From contig NC_048557.2 of assembly GCF_902806685.2 (NCBI RefSeq), positions 6,940,666-7,004,665 on the forward strand: DNA of 64,000 nucleotides, read 5' to 3'. This document shows, in pieces, positions 33,686-44,732 of the stretch. Below the pieces are notes generated by a model. The model had not been told where the DNA came from, made no database searches, and saw nothing but the letters and a program-made list of their open reading frames with translations. The first letter of the stretch is position 1. Each line of letters begins with the position of its first letter. The position numbers were made by a program, and so were the translations under genes. The stretch is from Maniola hyperantus (lineage: Eukaryota > Arthropoda > Insecta > Lepidoptera > Nymphalidae).

Positions 33686-34480
33686 TCACTAATTGTAATT
33701 TAAACTATCGTTATCGGGTTTATCTTTTTGGCGGGACGTCGCCCGGTGGTCCACGTCCTCGTCCCCACTGACACTTTTCGAAGGAACAAATTGTCAAAAT
33801 GTCGACCTATCACGACGACCTTACAAACCTAACTAACACACTTCAAACAATCCAAAATCATCCTTACTGCACTGTCATTAAAAGTCATTACAAATGAATT
33901 TGTATGCTGGTCAAAAGATCTTGTAGGTGAACACCGCATTTGCACTTTAAACAAGTCAAAACCGAGCTTATTGCTATGAAATAGGAACTATCGTGAGTGA
34001 GTTTGTAATGTGGTAAATTATATTTCGAAGATGAGTAACGACAAAAAGTGTCCGAGATGCTGAGATAAGGCTCTATATAAGTAGGTATAAAATTCAATTT
34101 TACAACTTTGGCTTTACATTTTTGTAAAAACGTATTATACACAGCACCCTTTCTTTGTACTTTAAACTTTGTACAGCAGTTGTTGAAACTTGCGAGAAGG
34201 TTTCTGACATAGTACCTATCATCAACGTACCTACCTAGACCTACCTACCATAAGCGCGCGAATCGCATTGAAATGCATGCTGGGCATCTTAGCTAATAGA
34301 CAATGAAATCTATAAAAAATAATTGTAAAACTATTTGAGCAAAAAATCAGTGTAGGTACCTTTATTGAAAAGTCATTTGTTTGTTTAATGAAGCAACTTA
34401 TCTAAAAACATGATTAACTTGGCTTAAAGAAATAGTTATTTTATGAGCATTAGTTTGGTAGATAAAAAGTTAGCTTTTTT
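33686..34480. other. Intergenic, no gene recognised
   Basis: GGCGGGACGTCGCCCGG at 33730 is a short GC block. The 84-codon minus ORF at 33888 lacks recognisable features. Confidence 0.4.
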
Positions 34481-34903
34481 AGGGTTCCGTACCTCAAAAG
34501 GAAAAACGGAACCTTTGTAGGATCACTTTGTTGTCTGTGTGTCTGTCTGTCAAGAAACCTATAGGGTACTTCCCGTTGACTTAATCATGAAATTTGGCAG
34601 GAAGGTAGGTCTTATAGCAGACATGAGGGGAAAAATCTGAAAACCGTAAATTTGTGGTTAAAATTACTTGCATCACAAGGAAAAAATTAAAATGTGTTCA
34701 TGAACAAATATCGCTATTTTCAACTTTCAAAGTAATCCAAGTGGCATATCATATGAAAGGGCTTTACTTGTAAATTCTAAAACAGATTTTTATTTATTTT
34801 TAGGCATAATAGTTTTTGATTTATCGTGCAAAATGTCGATAAAATACGATTGTAGTACGGAATCCTCAGTGCGCGAGTCTGACTCGCACTTGGCCTGTTT
34901 TTT
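34481..34903 (+). mobile_element. GTTCC repeat, full length
   Basis: AGGGTTCCGTACCTCAAAAG to GACTCGCACTTGGCCTG. Confidence 0.87.
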
Positions 34904-35251
34904 CAACATAAAATTTAAATCCAACATGTTCCTTAGTTTGCCAAAAGCTTTAAAACTTATTAAACTCAAGTATTTAACAAGTATTGTAATCTTCAGTCCA
35001 AAGCGGTTATACTTACATTCGTAGAAAACTTTTTAAGCAACAATCATAACATAAACAACTGGCTTATACGAAACTCTGGGATTATAATAATGACATTTCT
35101 TTGTTAACTAACATCTAACAATAGTCTGCCACAAGCCTGCAACAGCTTGACTGTCAGGGTTCCTTCGTAAGGACTCAAAAACGATCAAAACACAGTGATA
35201 CAAAAACGATTTTGGTCGAGAGCTGCATCAATCATAATTTATTTACAGTCC

Positions 35252-35362
35252 TACGCTGCAGAAAGTAATGTACATCGGCCTTTAGAATGACATTTCGGCT
35301 TTGTAGAGCGTTGTCTGCCACTCATACCTATATGAAGTTTTGTCGGTCTCAACGACAGAGAC
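35252..35362 (-). mobile_element. MITE partial copy (CAGAAAGTAATGTACATCG family)
   Basis: CTACGCTGCAGAAAGTAATG, GGCTTTGTAGAGC and GTCGGTCTCAACGAC match the reverse of the intact copy at 37935-38077. The far TIR has decayed. Confidence 0.7.
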
Positions 35363-35526
35363 AATTGTCTCTGCTCTAGAAATCTGCTACCTTCGATGTA
35401 TCTTACTTTATGCCGCCTACTGTAACTACTATTTCAATGGTTGTGATTGGCTGAATTGATTTAAGATTAGTTTGATTGGAGTTGATAAAAATTAAGTAAG
35501 TATATCCATTTCTCATCCAAATCACC

Positions 35527-35612
35527 AATTTTCCGGGACCAAAAGTAGCCTATTGCCCTTTCCCGGGATGCAAGCTTTCTCTGTACCAAATTTCGTCATC
35601 GTCAAAACTCGT
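35527..35612 (-). mobile_element. CTAG-A fragment
   Basis: AATTTTCCGGGACCAAAAGT to TCTCTGTACCAAATTTCGTC. Confidence 0.65.
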
Positions 35613-35639
35613 TATAAAGTATGTACCTACATAATATTC

Positions 35640-35735
35640 TTTATTATAATATAATATAATATAATATAATATAATATAATATAATATAATATAATATAAT
35701 ATAATATGATACGATATAATATAATATAACATAAT
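35640..35735. repeat. (TATAA)n microsatellite
   Basis: About 18 pentamer units, nearly pure; the Tyr/Ile-rich ORFs on the minus strand are shadows. Confidence 0.95.
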
Positions 35736-36250
35736 GCATTGAGGTACCTAGGTAAGTACTTAATTCATACTTCAAATATTTTTTCCGGAAAACCATTGCA
35801 GGATTAGCATGAAATATTTCGATATTATAATTTGGTACATACAGAACAGTTGAAAAAAACACTTTTTTTTTTTTAAAGATTATATTTTTGACGATATTTT
35901 TCTACGGGATACCCATATCTAACTATTATTATCGTAGAGCCTAATTGAAAAAAAAATATGACCGTCGTCGAAAATGAAAGGTTTTACAGAAGTGGGTGAG
36001 TTTAAAAATTAACTCTTGGCCAATAAGTTTTGACAAAAGCGAGTTAATATGCCGTGCGGGCAAAGCTACCGGGCCGGGCGGTCCGGGGCAAAAAATAGTT
36101 ATGACAATATTGCAACCAATGACTGATTGTTGAAAACTCGATAATAATCAGGAACTATTAATTTTGTTTCGTACATTATTATTATAGAATTTAGATAATA
36201 AGTAGGTACCTACTATATCTACTTACCTACCTAGTTGAGATAGCTAGTAT
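35736..36250. other. Intergenic, no gene recognised
   Basis: No exon or repeat supported; GGGCCGGGCGGTCCGGGGC near 36070 is a short GC block. Confidence 0.4.
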
Positions 36251-36459
36251 AGTTCTTGCGATTCACGAAGGCGAGTGGACTTTATTTGTGGTTACGTCGG
36301 ATACAAGAGCATTGCGTAAGGGTGCGTGCATGTCGGACCTATAGTCGCGAGCAAGCGCTCGCAAACGCACACATTCAGTGTACTTATAACTTACATTACT
36401 TATACCAATACGACTTAAACACAAGCATAAGCCACTCGCCTTCGTGAATTGCAAGAACT
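36251..36459. mobile_element. MITE, intact (AGTTCTTGCRATTCACGAAGG ends)
   Basis: AGTTCTTGCGATTCACGAAG at the left pairs with CTTCGTGAATTGCAAGAACT at the right, with one mismatch, and pairing continues into GCGAGTGG. Both strands therefore give ORFs with the same N-terminus (FTKASGL), which is an artefact of the TIR. Confidence 0.85.
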
Positions 36460-36549
36460 GTAATAGATAAGTATCTATATGTCAATAAGTATTATCAAAG
36501 TTTCTATAGGTACAATTAGCCTTAGCGTTAAACGGTTCTCGCAGGGTGT

Positions 36550-36893
36550 TGCGGACAATTCAGTCATAGATCGCGATCAGTGAGCAAATAGGTTGCTGGC
36601 TTGCCACGCTCGGGCGACGCTTCCCGACGACTTGACCACGTCTTTATCCACTGTGCTTCCAAAAGTGTGTGAAACCTTAAACTTAAAAAACATCCTTTTC
36701 TTGTAGGAACCTAAAAGCGTTTTAGGTACAAGAAAAGGATAGCTTTAATACAGTATATCAATACCTAAGTATTATCTTTCTATTAAACTATAACCTAAGC
36801 GCGAACAATTCAGTCACAGATCGCGATTAGTAAGCAAGTAGGTTGCTGGCTTGTCACGCTTCCCGACGACTTGACCACGTCTTTATCCACTGT
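36550..36893. repeat. Direct duplication of about 95 bp flanking a hairpin
   Basis: Copies at about 36555-36655 and 36801-36892 share ACAATTCAGTCAYAGATCGC and GACTTGACCACGTCTTTATC. The first has CTCGGGCGACG extra. Between them, ATCCTTTTCTTGT...ACAAGAAAAGGAT (36691-36738) forms an inverted repeat. Confidence 0.85.
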
Positions 36894-37030
36894 TTTTTTT
36901 TTAAATAGAGATAGCGAGCAAACGAGCAGGCGGGTCACCTAATGTTAAGTGAGCCGCCCATGAACATTTGCAGCACCAGAGGAACCGCCAATACGTTGCC
37001 GGCCTTTTAGGAATTTGTTCCAAAAAATTG
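36892..37030 (-). mobile_element. SINE-D copy
   Basis: Poly(T) at the left, then GCGAGCAAACGAGCAGGCGG, TTAAGTGAGCCGCCCATGAA and TTGCCGGCCTTTTAGGAATT. It inserted at the right edge of the second duplication copy (CCACTG|TTTTTTTT). Confidence 0.75.
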
Positions 37031-37263
37031 TGAAGCCTTGTAGTCTTTTTTAAAGTCACTATATACATATGTGGTACCTACCTAGGTCCAATTTCGAGAA
37101 GAGGTCGCGTTGCGTTTTCATTCCTCATACCTACGCATCCATAGGGTTTGGAATAATCTTCCGCGATCTGTTTCCTACCAGGTACAATTCGGGTAGGTAC
37201 CTACATTCCTTTCGGCTGCGTACTGTATACACCTCTTAAAATGTAAAGCTAATCTGAAACTCA

Positions 37264-37474
37264 GTGGGAAGATCGAAGGAAAGCGACCCCGCGGACGTAG
37301 CCCGCTGCCCGAGACGTTGGTCAGACCAAATAAAAGAAGCGGTCGACACACCTATCTGTGATGCAATCCACGCGGCAAGAAACAGAGATAAATGGAAAAA
37401 CATCGTAGCAAAGATTGGATCTATAAGGGGAGCCACGATCCTCAAAATTGAGGTAGCGACGCAGGAAGAAGAAG
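37264..37474 (+). mobile_element. 5'-truncated RTE-type LINE, 13-bp TSD, (GAA)n tail
   Basis: Exact direct repeats AATCTGAAACTCA at 37251-37263 and 37475-37487 bound a 211-bp insert ending AGGAAGAAGAAG. The insert encodes the end of an endonuclease-reverse transcriptase: GKIEGKRPRGRSP in one frame, then, after a one-base shift, RRWSDQIKEAVDTPICDAIH and AARNRDKWKNIVAK. Five-prime truncation, TSD and short-repeat tail show target-primed insertion. Confidence 0.85.
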
Positions 37475-37538
37475 AATCTGAAACTCAAGGCATGTAATGC
37501 TTTTCATAACTTATAGGTACCGTACTATACTATGACAG

Positions 37539-37600
37539 TTTTTTTTTTTAATAGATATAGCGAGCAAAGGCAGTTTTAGTAATTTGTTCAAAACTAAGTA
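37539..37600 (-). mobile_element. SINE-D fragment
   Basis: Poly(T), then AATAGATATAGCGAGCAAA and TAATTTGTTC; the middle of the SINE is deleted. Confidence 0.5.
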
Positions 37601-37934
37601 GTAAATACTTTGTCAGAAGTTCAAAATTTAAAAAGTCGGCTAGGGAAAAATAAAATGATGAAAGAATGATGTTAGATTCTTATCTATTTAATCAGTTATC
37701 ACCTTGAACACAATTCTTAAAGTACTGCAGCGAGGGAATATTTTGAACTTCGTCTCAGTTGAGTGATAATAACATTAATTTATTGTAATGGTTTAAGCTT
37801 TCGGAACCGTAAGAGATAAAAATATAACTAAGTCAGTGGAAAGTTTCATGAAGCGTGGTAAACTGTTTACTTGACGATGACAGTATGTAAGTAAATTAGT
37901 ACATAATATAATTTCTATCTAAAAAGTACTGTAG

Positions 37935-38077
37935 GTACGCGTCAGAAAGTAATGTACATCGACCTCTATGTCGTTGAGACCGACAACACGTCATATAGGT
38001 ACGAGTGACAAAGGCAATGCTCTACAAAGCCGAATTGTCATTCTAAAGGCCGATGTACAGTACTTTCTGCCGCGTAC
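37935..38077. mobile_element. MITE, intact (GTACGCGTCAGAAAGTA ends)
   Basis: GTACGCGTCAGAAAGTAATG TACATCG at the left pairs with CGATGTACAGTACTTTCTGC CGCGTAC at the right, 143 bp. The core GAGACCGACAACACGTCATA is shared with the copy at 35252. Confidence 0.83.
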
Positions 38078-38324
38078 TGAATTTAATTTATGGTGAGTAC
38101 CTACTTATTTAATTTTTATCGGTATCACTCTGTGAATAAACTAATTCATACTTCCAAATCAGTATGCTTACCTACGATTCTGTCTCTAGGTTACGTACTG
38201 TATTATAAATGGCAAAACATTCGGTGATGGTATGTATGTATTTATTTATTTATTTTTATTTTTCATGTACCGAAATTGTAGTTACATAGTAGTAATAAAT
38301 TAAATTACATTGGAAAGAATTTAG

Positions 38325-38500
38325 AGCCTCAATAGCTCAACGGGTATAGGAGTGGACTGAAAACCGAAAGGTCGACGGTTCAAATCCCGCCCGTTGCACT
38401 ATTGTCGTACCAACTCCTAGCACAAGCCTGACGCTTAATTGGAGAGGAAAGGGGAATATTAGTCATTAAATATGGCTAATATTCTTATTAAAAAAAATGC
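38325..38500 (+). mobile_element. tRNA-derived SINE, second type
   Basis: tRNA-like head: AGCCTCAATAGCTCAACGGG, anticodon-loop-like ACTGAAAACC, box B GGTTCAAATCCCG. It is followed by an unrelated tail CTCCTAGCACAAGCCTGACG ... GGGGAATATTAGTCAT and an A-rich end. The appended tail marks it as a SINE rather than a tRNA gene. Confidence 0.75.
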
Positions 38501-38930
38501 TTGTAGCTCTTAACAGAGACCCATTAGTGTAAATTTAACGTCTAAAATAGTAAACACTTTTGACAATAATAATATGAACTTTTAATTTTAACTCCATTAA
38601 AAGCTCGTATGAAAAATAATAGGTAGGTACCTAAAGATAAACTAATGAGTAGAACAAACCGGCGCGACCCTGGAATCGTGTTCCAATAAATTATTAAATT
38701 CAAAGTTCCGAATCGGCCCGAGTGAATCGATTATGCGATAACGATTATTATATTCGATTATAGGAACGTCCGCGTCCCGGTTCGACACCTCATCGAGCGG
38801 ACCCCGATCCATCATAATCGAGAAGTGGCACTCAAAGTTTTGGGTATGTTTTAAAATATTTCCTAAAGAAATAGGTGAATCTTCATTTTTTTTAGATATA
38901 CTGATTTTCTAATCTACCTACATCATCATC
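38501..38930. other. Intergenic, no gene recognised
   Basis: CpG-rich patch at about 38690-38830; nothing supportable. Confidence 0.4.
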
Positions 38931-39210
38931 ATCATCATCATCGTCAACCAATAAACGTTACATAAGACTATTGTAGGGACTTCTACACGGTCCTGCACCG
39001 TGCTGCCTGAATCCAGCGGCTCCCTGCGTCTCATTTCGATGTCACCTATCAACCCAGTGTGGGTTCTTCCAACGCTACGCTTTCCGGTGTGAGGTCGCCA
39101 TTATAGCACTGCCCTGCCCGTTGTCACTTCAGCTTCGCAACCCGCTGTGCTATATCGGTTACTCTGGTTCTCATAATATTATACGGATCTCTTCATTTCC
39201 ATTCCATACG
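38931..39210 (-). mobile_element. RTE-clade LINE 3' end with (ATC)n tail
   Basis: (ATC)n at 38931-38943, then CTGAATCCAGCGGCTCCCTG, CTTCCAACGCTACGCTTTCC and CTTCAGCTTCGCAACCCGCT, corresponding to the C-terminal coding region on the minus strand. Confidence 0.78.
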
Positions 39211-39230
39211 TCATTTATCCATACATACTT

Positions 39231-39445
39231 CCATACTAAATATTATAAGTGCGAAAGTGTGTCTGTCTGTCTCCTTTTCACGGCCTAACAGTGTAACCGA
39301 TTTTGATAAAATTTGGTATTGAGTTAGCTTACATCACGGGTAAGGACATAGGCTACTTTTTATCCCTGAAAAGAAAAGAGTTCCCATGCGATTTTTTGAA
39401 AACCTAAATCCACGCGAACGAAGTACCTAGCGGGCATCACCTAGT
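39231..39445 (+). mobile_element. CTAG-A interspersed repeat, complete
   Basis: CCATACTAAATATTATAAGT to GGGCATCACCTAGT; TACCTA is inserted inside GAAGT..CGCGGGC. Confidence 0.82.
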
Positions 39446-39721
39446 CTGAAATAAACTTATGTTACGTTAGCAAAATAGCATACACATTACATAAGATACA
39501 AAATTTAAATGTAAAATTGTATGTTAAAATGTTTGTTATGACTTTATGAGGCAAACTTTGAGAACGCTGAAGCTCGCGGGCGGTCGCGCGACATCGTCGC
39601 GGCTAATTATCGATAGACCGATACACGACGATTATTCCGAATAATTAGTCTGACCTCACTCGCTCTGATTGATGTAGCCAGCCAAGCCAGCCGTGTGCCA
39701 GCCAACAAGGGAATATTATAC

Positions 39722-39957
39722 ACTAGCTGATGCCTGCGACTTCGTCCGCGTGGATTTAGTTTTTTAAAATCCCGTGGGAACTCTTTAATTTTCCGGGATA
39801 AAAAGTAGTCTATGTCACTGTACAGGTTTTTAACTACGCCCACCCAAAAAAATACGTTGATCCGTTGCTCCGTTGCGGCGTGATTGAAGGACAAACCAAC
39901 AAACCAGCAAACCAATAAACCAACAAACAAACTCCCTTTTGTATTTATAATATGGGT
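39722..39957 (-). mobile_element. CTAG-A2 repeat
   Basis: ACTAGCTGATGCCTGCGACT, CGTGATTGAAGGACAAACCA and (AACAAACC)n to TATTTATAATATGGG. Confidence 0.8.
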
Positions 39958-40100
39958 AGGTACCTACCTACTTTCACGATCTATTTCACGTTTATTTTTG
40001 GTGTTAGCAAGGCATATTATAATGTCCCTAAATATAGTTTATAACCATCTCAACACATTGATCTCAGGTTGGTTAGAACCCAACGGCTAGTGGATAGCTA

Positions 40101-40247
40101 GTACGTGACAGGTTGAGATGGCAATCGGGGAAGCAACGCTCCGCACACCCGCACAGCCCCGCGCTAACTCGCTAGCTAACTAGGGTGACGTGCGGGTGTG
40201 GCGGGGCGTCCTCCCGCCTCGTATCCTTATCGCCATCTCAACTGGCT
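40101..40247. mobile_element. GC-rich MITE, near complete
   Basis: GTACGTGACAGGTTGAGATG GCAATCGGGG at the left pairs with CGCCATCTCAACTGG at the right; the core has GTGCGGGTGTGGCGGGGCGT. Confidence 0.78.
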
Positions 40248-40593
40248 TGATGGCTCGTAGGGTAGGGTGCGGGTTGCGGAAGGGTGACAGCGACGTTGAA
40301 TACCTTGGTTTTATCACATGAGTAGGTTTTGCGTAGGTAAACTCTCATCCTCTGACCACCCGCACCCTACTTCATGAGTCTTGGCTCATAGCTCATGAGC
40401 CATCTCATGAAACGGTATACTTATCGTAGGTGCGGTCACTGCCCGTTTTATTTAAAATCTCCAGCCGAGAATCGAATCAATCGACACCTGGCATTTGCAA
40501 ACATCAATCAATCAAATGAAAAACAGTAAAAAATACTTGAAACTACCGACTATACCTACTTTAAAATATTCTCTACTAAAAGTACCTATATTT
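40248..40593. other. Intergenic, no gene recognised
   Basis: Short repeats of CATGAG/CTCATG near 40370-40410 (TCATGAGTCTTGGCTCATAG); otherwise nothing. Confidence 0.4.
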
Positions 40594-40768
40594 GATGATG
40601 ATCCATCGCTGACTCACTACAGAGCACGGGTCTCAGAGTGAGAAGGGTTTTGGCCATAGTCTACCACGCTGGCCAGGTGCGGATTGGCAGACTTCACACA
40701 CCTTTGAGAACATTAAGGAGAACTCTCAGGCATGCAAGTTTCCTCACGATGTTTTCCTTCACCGTTTT
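40594..40768 (-). mobile_element. SINE-M 3' fragment
   Basis: Starts TGATGATGATCCATCGCTGA and ends TTTTCCTTCACCGTT; the head is missing and CTAG-A sequence follows immediately. Confidence 0.75.
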
Positions 40769-41095
40769 GGGAGTCTTTCTGTCTCTCTGCTAGCATTTTA
40801 CGGCCCAACAATTTAACCGATTTTGATGTACTGGGTTAGGCGTTAGCTTACATCCCGGAGACTACATGAGCTCCTTTTAATCCTGGAAAATCAAAGAGTT
40901 TCCACGGGAAGAGGTCCATCCAATAAAATTAACCAATTGATATGAAATTTGGTGTAAAAGGCAGCTTGCGTCACCTTGCGTTCCGGAAAAGTAGTCTATG
41001 TCAATACATAAACTACTTTTTATCCCGGAAGATCAATGAGTTCCCACGGGATTTATACACTAAATCCACGCGGAAGAGTCGCGGGCAGCATATTA
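40769..41095 (+). mobile_element. Composite of two CTAG-A copies
   Basis: CTAGCATTTTACGGCCCAAC ... GAGTTTCCACGGGA, then a second partial copy (GATATGAAATTTGGTG ... GAGTCGCGGGCAGCAT). Confidence 0.7.
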
Positions 41096-41440
41096 TATCA
41101 ATGGTATGTACTGGCCTACTAAATGTAATAAACTAGAAAATTTCATTTTTTTGTCTTCTTTTCGTAAAGCTTTTGTCTTTTTGTCTATATGAGGTGGGTA
41201 ATGGTACTGTCAGCCACATAATCTCAATCTCAATAGGCATGTTGGTCCCCCCCTCGGACCGGTAGCAGAGGTCAAATTGTAATTTAATTAATCCTCCACT
41301 TGTAGACATACTATTTGCTTTCCTCATTCTCTGTTTCTGCGAGCTACGATACTTTTGATATGATGTTTAAAAATGTTTAATACAAATGCTAACAGGCACG
41401 CTTTGATACTTAGGCTGAAAATAATCAGTAGTCAGTACCC

Positions 41441-41640
41441 TTATTATAAATGCGAAAGTGTGTTTGTTTGTTGGTTTGTTCTTCAATCACGTCGCAACGC
41501 AACGGATTGACGTGATTTTTGCATGGGTATACATAAAGACCTGGAGAGTGACATAGGCTACTTTTATCCCGGAAAATCTAAGAGCTCGCACAGGATTTTT
41601 AGAAACCTAATTCCACGCGGACGAAGTAAGCGGCGAAAGA
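41441..41640 (+). mobile_element. CTAG-A2 repeat
   Basis: TTATTATAAATGCGAAAGTG, TCTTCAATCACGTCGCAACG and CCTAATTCCACGCGGACGAA. Confidence 0.75.
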
Positions 41641-41875
41641 AGACTTCGCTCGCTAGCTTACATACGATATGGATTTTACCTTCTCCATGTAAAATACCGC
41701 ATCGTTGTACCTCGCCCCACGAAGATGCGTGATTGATGATAAGCATAGTTTATTATGCGCTCACAATTAACTTATAATCCTTGGGTCAGCGAATGAACCC
41801 AACTACCTTTTGCCTTTCATGAAACTCGTCGCTGACTACGAAGATACGTCACTACCCATCACTATCCATCACTAT

Positions 41876-42059
41876 CCATATTATAAATGCGAAAGTGTGT
41901 TTGTTTGTTGGTTTATTGGTTTGTTGATTTGTCCTTCAATCACGTTGCAACGGAGCAACGGACCTGGAGATAGACATAGGCTACTTTTTATCCCGGAAAA
42001 TCAATGAGAGCTTTTTATCCCGGAAAATCAATGATTTTAAAAACCTAAATCCACCAGCT
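41876..42059 (+). mobile_element. CTAG-A2 repeat with internal duplication
   Basis: CCATATTATAAATGCGAAAG ... CCACCAGCTAG; CTTTTTATCCCGGAAAATCA is duplicated at 41985 and 42011. Confidence 0.78.
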
Positions 42060-42065
42060 AGTAAT

Positions 42066-42180
42066 ATTTATTATAAATCCCAAGTGTGTTTGTTGGTTGG
42101 TTTGTCATTTAATCACGTCGCAATGGAGTAACAGATCGACGATGAGTACTTAGTTTAAGACCTGGGTGTGACATTACTTA
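42066..42180 (+). mobile_element. CTAG-A2 5' fragment
   Basis: ATATTTATTATAAATCCCAA, GTTTGTTGGTTGGTTTGTCA and TTTAATCACGTCGCAATGGA. It follows directly on the previous copy. Confidence 0.65.
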
Positions 42181-42737
42181 GACCTACTTTGTTTCATTTC
42201 CTCGCAATCGAATTGAAAAGTAGTGTTTAACTGGGGACTAAAACCTATAAGTACATACTCGATTCTATAGCTTTAAATGGCTCGGTTTGGTCCCTAGTTT
42301 AACTATCTATAAATACTATACTTAGTTTGTTTAGATACCTGAAAGATTCAAAGATCAAGAATTCATTTTAAAATGAGATGTTATTACATGTTATCACACA
42401 AACAACAAAGATGTAGATCAGAAATTTTTTCCAGCTTTCACAGATTCCTTAATATAATAAATATCTAACAACTTTACTACTAGATACGTCTATTTAGATA
42501 AATGAAATTCCATTACGATTTAATCAATTTATTTTCGATTGGCAATCGGACAGGAGCATCGATTTATCAGAATACTAAATGACTAAATCAAACAGTAGCT
42601 ACCTTCCCATCAAGCAATGGCTACTTACTACACGTGAAAAAGATTTTTTTTTATTAGTTCAACGACCTGCAGGAAGAACTTTGTAATCACGTTTATCATC
42701 AAAATCAAGACATCAGAAAATTATGAATTATTTTGAC
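42181..42737. other. Intergenic, no gene recognised
   Basis: AT-rich; nothing supportable. Confidence 0.4.
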
Positions 42738-43085
42738 GACCTCCCTGGCGCAGTGGTAAGCGCTGTTGCCTTATTAGTGGGAGTTCCCGAGTCGATTCCC
42801 GGCAGGGGGCTCCTTTGGTACTGCAAATGTTCATGGGCGGCGGTAATCACTTAAAATCAGGTGACCCGCCTGCTCGCCTGCCTGCTGCTGATCTATAAAA
42901 ATAAAATAAAAAGTGGTTTAGAATTTTATAATTTCTAAATTTCTAAAATTCTGGTCTGGTCTGCTGAGAGGTATCGGCCGTGGCTAGTTACCACCCTACC
43001 GGGAAAACCGGTGCCACCAATAATTTAGATTTCCAGTGCCTACGATGCCGTGTAGAAAGTAGAAACCAAAGTGGTGAGAGTGCAC
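42738..43085 (+). mobile_element. tRNA-derived SINE-F with nested SINE-D
   Basis: tRNA-like head (CCCTGGCGCAGTGGTAAGCG, box B GAGTCGATTCCC), then the body (TTTAGAATTTTATAATTTCT, GGCCGTGGCTAGTTACCACC, GATGCCGTGTAGAAA). A SINE-D 3' part with its A-rich tail (42810-42915) splits head from body. Confidence 0.8.
42810..42915 (+). mobile_element. SINE-D nested in SINE-F
   Basis: CTCCTTTGGTACTGCAAATG TTCATGGGCGGCGGTAATC ... AAAAATAAAATAAAAA; 5'-truncated. Confidence 0.75.
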
Positions 43086-43257
43086 AAAGGCCCTTACTGT
43101 CAATAAGCTAAAATAGATAAAATGGACTGAGTCTGGATTTTTTGGCTAGGTATTTCAATATCCTAAAAATAACATGTATATACCTAAGTACGTAAGTACC
43201 TATAACTATGAAGGGGTCTGAAAGCAAAGGAACACATCTATATCTAAATAGGTATAT

Positions 43258-43478
43258 AAAAGGAAATGGTGACAGACTAACTGACTGACTGACTGATCTA
43301 TCAACGCACAGCTCAAACTACTGGACGGATCGGGCTTAAATTTGGCATGCAGAGAGCTATTAGCTATAACGTAAATACCGCTAAGAAAGGATTTTTGAAA
43401 TTTTAACCCCTAATCGGGCAAAATAGCGGTTTGAAGATTGTGTGGTCCACGCGGATGAAGTCGCGAGCATAAGCTAGT
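43258..43478 (+). mobile_element. CTAG-B repeat, complete
   Basis: AAAAGGAAATGGTGACAG, (ACTG)n, GATCTATCAACGCACAGCTC ... GATGAAGTCGCGAGCATAAG CTAGT. Confidence 0.82.
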
Positions 43479-44521
43479 TATGTAATAAAAGTAAAGCTAT
43501 AAATATAAATTTTTATAGGTAAAAATATAAATTTTCAATAAGCCATGCTGAAGCGTTGAAAAGCGAATCTTCAATGCGGCAAAGTGTTTGGCACTTCGGT
43601 AAGCCAGTAGTCCGAATTTTTAAAAAAAAACCAAGTGCAAGTAATACAACAGAAATAAACAGGCGGACAGTGGTTATCGCAAAGCAATACATTACCAACA
43701 ATAAACATTTCGGCGGCTTACAAACAAACAAACCATTTATGCTCTAGTGCATATCCATTACAAGCAACAATATCTATGTCCAGCTTAAATCTCCTTGGAA
43801 TCGGCGGCTGTTGAAGCCGATGCCTTTGCCTTGTTAAAAAAAAACATCGGCGCCGATTTGTAAATTACGCGTGGATTTGAATTCGGAACACTACATAGAG
43901 TGCAAGAATTTGTGTGAAGAGATCAGACTTTTTTATTCGTATCGTAGCCGGTCCAAGATTTGGTATCGTTCAATGGATTTGAATCAATTTGAATTTTGAA
44001 TCGATTTCTTCTGGTTACAATGAGGAATTCATGTCTTGAACTTGAATTTGTTGTCAGAAAAGCGATGACGCACGAATAAAACACGCTTTTTCTGGTACTC
44101 GAAACCTGGTAAGTAAGTATATACCTACTTACACCCTTAAACTTTAATATCTTAGGTGTCTGGCTGGGGGTTGCCAGACACCCAAGACGAAGCGACTTTG
44201 TGTTATACTATTGTAGAGATAATGGAAGTCGATTTTTAGAATCCGTGGGTTTAATAAATTTTCACAGACTGTCCCGTTAATTTTTCAGACATTTTTCGAT
44301 CGGCATCTACCATAGCATTCTGCAACAATGATGTCTGTGTATCCGCCACTCGTCTTGGGAGGTTGTGCCGCTTTGAGGGATAATCCGCACATTATCCCCT
44401 TTTGAGTCGGCACCGATGCGCGATTGCCGAATTTCGGACACCTAGTTTGAAAGCATACTGGAATGCTTTCAGTTTTTTAGGTGTCGGTTTTCTGTATGTA
44501 CCTTACCTTTTCTATTCCAAA
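43479..44521. other. Gene-free stretch with a GGTGTCTGG inverted block
   Basis: AGGTGTCTGGCTGGGGGTTG CCAGACACC at 44153-44182 is a short hairpin. TTCGGACACCTAG and TTTAGGTGTCGG occur at 44433-44490 in the two orientations, so 44153-44490 may be a degraded DNA transposon. ORFs at 43513-43747 on both strands have no features. Confidence 0.35.
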
Positions 44522-44732
44522 CTAGCTGATGCCAGTGACTTCGTCCGCGTGGATTGATGTTTTTGAAATCATGCGGGAATTCTTTAATTTTCCGGGATAA
44601 AATGTAGCCTATGTCATTTTCCAGGTCTTTAACTATGCCCATGCAAAAAATCACGTTGATCCGTTGCTCCATTGCAACGTGATTGAAGGACAAACCAACA
44701 AACAAACACACTTTCGCATTTATAATATGCGT
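44522..44732 (-). mobile_element. CTAG-A2 repeat
   Basis: ACTAGCTGATGCCAGTGACT ... CACACTTTCGCATTTATAAT. Confidence 0.8.

Noticed and set aside
35550..35862. Tyr/Ile-rich ORFs on minus strand
   Set aside because: Translation of the (TATAA)n microsatellite.
36256..36454. Two ORFs on opposite strands sharing the N-terminus FTKASGL
   Set aside because: Produced by the inverted terminal repeats of a MITE.
38325..38400. tRNA gene (Phe-like)
   Set aside because: tRNA-like head is fused to a SINE tail with an A-rich end; acceptor stem pairing is poor.
44153..44490. LTR of a retrovirus-like element
   Set aside because: AGGTGTCTGG blocks looked like a terminal repeat, but there is no second copy, primer-binding site or TSD.
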